Assembly: GCF_014596725.1 (NCBI RefSeq)
Contig: NZ_JACVEG010000001.1
Span: 992,001 to 1,056,000 of the forward strand
Length of the DNA: 64,000 bases
From: Vibrio sp. Y2-5
GTDB taxonomy: Bacteria; Pseudomonadota; Gammaproteobacteria; Enterobacterales; Vibrionaceae
Direction of reading: 5' to 3'
Each line of letters starts with the position of its first letter. The stretch's first letter is position 1. This document shows positions 61,751 through 64,000 of the stretch, piece by piece. The translations under genes were made by a program, and so were the position numbers. Below the pieces are notes generated by a model. The model was not told the DNA's origin, made no database searches, and was given only the letters and a program-made list of their open reading frames with translations.

Positions 61751-62551
61751 ATGAACAAGGATATAGAGAGAGATTTCAACGTAGGTGGTACTGTAGAGCA
61801 AGCGCTGTCAGGCCAATACCAACTGAAAGTTGGTGAGGTTCTGAAAGAGTCTTGGGATACAACACTAAAGCATTTTGTCTCTTTTTCCCCAGCAATCGTA
61901 GTAATGATTGCCATACAAATTGCAATATTTTTCGTCGCACTGAAGCTTCAGCTTGGTGATCCTTCTGCAATTATTACTGCGTTAGAGCAAGGTTCTAATT
62001 TCCCTGAGGGGATGATTGAGGCAATTTTCATTGCTAACTTTAGTTACGAAGTTGTCAGTGCGCCTATTTTTGCGGGCGTGAGTCTGATGGCGATGAGCCA
62101 TGCTGCCGGCTTAAAAACGAAAACTCGACACATTAGTAAAGGTCTACAGTTTACTATCCCTGTTATCTTGGCTACGTTAGTCGGGTTGGTGCTTCAAGGA
62201 ATCGCAGGAATGATTTTTCCTTTGCTTTCTATGTATCTTTCTATCGCTTTTAGTAACTCTATCTTACTGATTTGTGAGAAGAGAGTCCCACCTATGCAAT
62301 CGTTGTTTCTATCACTTCGTGCAGCAAATAAAAAGCTTTTGCCCCTCGCATCGCTTTACTTAATTGTGATGATTATGTTTGTAGCAGCTGCGCTCATGTA
62401 CGGAATAGGCTTGATTTTTGTTGTTCCGTTTTTCTTCCACTTAAAAGGAATTATTTACCGCAACATGTTTGGGGTACGTTTAAAGATCATCACTACCAGT
62501 AAAGATAATGATGACAATCAGGATAATAACTCTCAGGTATTCAATGCATAA
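61751..62551 (+). CDS. Polytopic inner-membrane protein of unknown function
   Basis: This 266-residue protein has a soluble N-terminus (residues 1-40), then about five to six hydrophobic segments (45-68, 97-118, 135-160, 164-185, 205-235). A short polar tail is rich in Asp and Asn (KDNDDNQDNNSQ). It has the general look of YciC/UPF0259-like or BPSS1780-like membrane proteins, but no signature allows a firm assignment. Its stop overlaps the start of the Bax-like gene by eight bases, so the two are co-translated. Confidence 0.6.
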   Translation: MNKDIERDFNVGGTVEQALSGQYQLKVGEVLKESWDTTLKHFVSFSPAIVVMIAIQIAIFFVALKLQLGDPSAIITALEQGSNFPEGMIEAIFIANFSYEVVSAPIFAGVSLMAMSHAAGLKTKTRHISKGLQFTIPVILATLVGLVLQGIAGMIFPLLSMYLSIAFSNSILLICEKRVPPMQSLFLSLRAANKKLLPLASLYLIVMIMFVAAALMYGIGLIFVVPFFFHLKGIIYRNMFGVRLKIITTSKDNDDNQDNNSQVFNA

Positions 62552-63341
62552 ATTTTTTCAAGTTACCGTTTTGGGCGGAATATTCGCAGTTGCTGGTTGG
62601 GGCTATTACAATTTTGAAAGCCAAAAAAGCCTGACTGAATCTGTTGTTAATAAAGGTAAAGCAGTTTCAAAGGCACCAGACTTTACTGCTTATACCGATG
62701 TGAATGAGAAAAAACACGCATTCTTCTCATACCTAAAACCTGGGATTGCTTTAGAAAACCAACGAATAGAAAAAGAAAGAGAAAGGCTGATTCGTCTTAA
62801 AGAGCATCTTGAATCTGGTTCAATGGCTGACTCTGACATCGACGATGCGAAACACCTCTCTCGACTCTATCAGGTTGAAATGCAAGGTGGAGTAGTCACT
62901 GCCGATTGGATAGACAACATGCTGCATAGAGTCGATGTCATTCCTGAAGCTTTAGTACTCACGCAAGCCGCAAATGAGTCTGCTTGGGGCACATCACGAT
63001 TTGCTCGCACGGCAAAAAACTATTTTGGCCAATGGTGTTATAGCAAAGGATGCGGAGTGGTTCCGTTACAGCGTAGCGAGGGGATGACTCATGAAGTGGC
63101 AAAATTCAAGTCTGTTCAGGAGTCTATTCATCGTTATTTTATGAATGTGAATAGAAACCAAGCTTACTTTGACTTGCGCGAAATCCGTTTCCAACTTCGA
63201 GAAGACGGCGCGGATTTATTGAGTATGAGTAGTGCAATGGAAATGAGTAATGGCTTAACGAAATATTCTGAAAGAGGTGAAGACTACATTCAGGATTTAC
63301 AGGCCATGATGCGTCATAACGAACAATTTTGGACAAATTAA
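62544..63341 (+). CDS. Bax-like glucosaminidase-domain protein
   Basis: This 265-residue protein has an N-terminal membrane anchor (residues 6-22) and a helical linker. Its glucosaminidase domain contains VLTQAANESAWGTSRFARTAKNYFG (the Glu of ANESAWG is the expected catalytic acid), GQWC, and HRYFMNVNRNQAYFDLREIR. It matches the Bax family of peptidoglycan N-acetylglucosaminidases acting in the periplasm. Start at 62544 has AGG upstream and overlaps the membrane protein gene. Its stop overlaps the next ATG (TAATG). Confidence 0.83.
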   Translation: MHKFFQVTVLGGIFAVAGWGYYNFESQKSLTESVVNKGKAVSKAPDFTAYTDVNEKKHAFFSYLKPGIALENQRIEKERERLIRLKEHLESGSMADSDIDDAKHLSRLYQVEMQGGVVTADWIDNMLHRVDVIPEALVLTQAANESAWGTSRFARTAKNYFGQWCYSKGCGVVPLQRSEGMTHEVAKFKSVQESIHRYFMNVNRNQAYFDLREIRFQLREDGADLLSMSSAMEMSNGLTKYSERGEDYIQDLQAMMRHNEQFWTN

Positions 63342-64000
63342 TGAAAGGAATTACCTCGTTAGCCTTAGGGCTAATTTGTGCCAGCTTTTCTATCAATGCT
63401 GTCGCTCAAGAATACATGTTTACTTATAGCAAACTGTATTCATCTATTAAAAACAACAACAAACCTGAATACCCAGATGTAAAAGTCGGTGTTTTTTTCG
63501 TCAATGCTGATACCAAAAAGCTATGCACGATTGAAAAAGCATGGATGGAGAAAGAAAAGCATTACGAACTGGTTCCTAGCAGCAACATCCATGAACTTCT
63601 GCTACCTATTGATGAAAACCTTAAACAAGCGAACCCACTAGTGTTTGTTGATACTCCGCAGGATTTTCGTTGTGATTTTTCCCTAGTCGTAATGACAAAA
63701 TCCGCTCTATCTGGGCAAGTTCCGTATGCTGACGTAGAAAAATTGCTTCCACAGATGCAGGAAATGCTCGAATCGTTAGGCGGTATGTTCTCTAGTTGGT
63801 TCACACCTGAAGTTGAAGGTGTGACATTAGAGTTTGCGAACAACTTGAATGGCTTCATCCAGTTAAGTAACGGTTCAGACGTTGAAATAGTGAATGGCAA
63901 AGCTCAGGTATCTTTATCGCAGATTGGAAAAGATGGGTGGATGAAACTCCCCGAAGAAACCACCCGAGTTCTGCCATATTTACCAACGGCAAAAAAATGA
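63341..64000 (+). CDS. DUF2987 family secreted protein
   Basis: This 219-residue protein has a signal peptide (ending NAVA, near residue 21). The mature part begins QEYMFTYSKLYSSIKNN, with two cysteines (in KKLCTIEKAW and DFRCDFSLVV) that could form a disulfide. It fits the DUF2987 family of Vibrio and relatives; function unknown. It starts one base inside the Bax-like stop, so it belongs to the same three-gene transcript. The stop codon is the last three bases of the window. Confidence 0.7.
   Translation: MKGITSLALGLICASFSINAVAQEYMFTYSKLYSSIKNNNKPEYPDVKVGVFFVNADTKKLCTIEKAWMEKEKHYELVPSSNIHELLLPIDENLKQANPLVFVDTPQDFRCDFSLVVMTKSALSGQVPYADVEKLLPQMQEMLESLGGMFSSWFTPEVEGVTLEFANNLNGFIQLSNGSDVEIVNGKAQVSLSQIGKDGWMKLPEETTRVLPYLPTAKK

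Noticed and set aside
1..64000. CRISPR arrays, insertion sequences, prophage or integron recombination sites
   Set aside because: No regularly spaced repeats, transposase or integrase genes, or attC-like sites were seen; the window looks like core chromosome.

Overview
The window reads as a stretch of a Vibrio chromosome. The evidence is the gene content and order: a TonB2-type cluster with ttpC, NorM next to riboflavin synthase, a NUDIX-PAP2 fusion, DUF3802/DUF2960/DUF2987 proteins, tandem potD genes, and a formate dehydrogenase cluster flanked by tungstate transport. Base composition is even and moderately AT-rich. I see no insertion sequences, prophage, CRISPR array, rRNA or tRNA. The first gene is cut by the left edge; the last gene ends exactly at the right edge.

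Layout. 1-6.2 kb: end of a DHA2 exporter, GNAT acetyltransferase, NUDIX-PAP2 protein, PepT-like peptidase, a Dps-type ferritin behind an OxyR-like site, and a YhcH protein. 5.5-11.3 kb (minus): a glycerol-3-phosphate operon, ugpB-ugpA-ugpE-ugpC-deoR-ugpQ, in which ugpC is frameshifted. 11.6-12.5 kb: L-lactate dehydrogenase. 12.7-18.5 kb: a Fur-box-preceded TonB2 operon (DUF3450, TtpC, ExbB2, ExbD2, TonB2, TPR protein), then a FhuF-like siderophore iron reductase. 18.6-29.5 kb: housekeeping and accessory genes (patatin, a 34-aa ORF, norM, ribE, fructosamine kinase, NlpC/P60 lipoprotein, a chemoreceptor, sterol desaturase-like protein, DTW protein, nagK).

29.5-51.2 kb is the most integrated region. 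tupABC, mobA and a mobB-moeA fusion supply tungstate or molybdate and build the cofactor. A sigma-54 response regulator and its histidine kinase lie divergently. Further on are fdhD, DUF3305/DUF3306, a poly-ferredoxin, a TorD-like chaperone, a small Tat-signal protein, and FdhA/B/C with a small membrane protein. I find -24/-12 promoter matches before tupA, fdhD, DUF3305 and the poly-ferredoxin gene. A near-identical palindrome, GGGACA-N3-TGTCTC, lies about 105-116 bp upstream of the predicted start sites of tupA and the poly-ferredoxin gene. This suggests one enhancer-binding protein co-controls metal uptake, cofactor assembly and the enzyme. Between the two halves sits an operon of a membrane P-loop protein lacking its Walker A lysine and an MscS channel.

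51.2-64 kb: a 627-bp gap with a possible structured leader before a chemoreceptor; amtB with two NtrC-like sites and a sigma-54 promoter; cobB; the polyamine operon potA-potB-potC-potD plus a second potD behind a terminator; and a trio of a membrane protein, a Bax-like glucosaminidase and a DUF2987 protein. All assignments come from reading motifs and gene order by eye; no database search was run.
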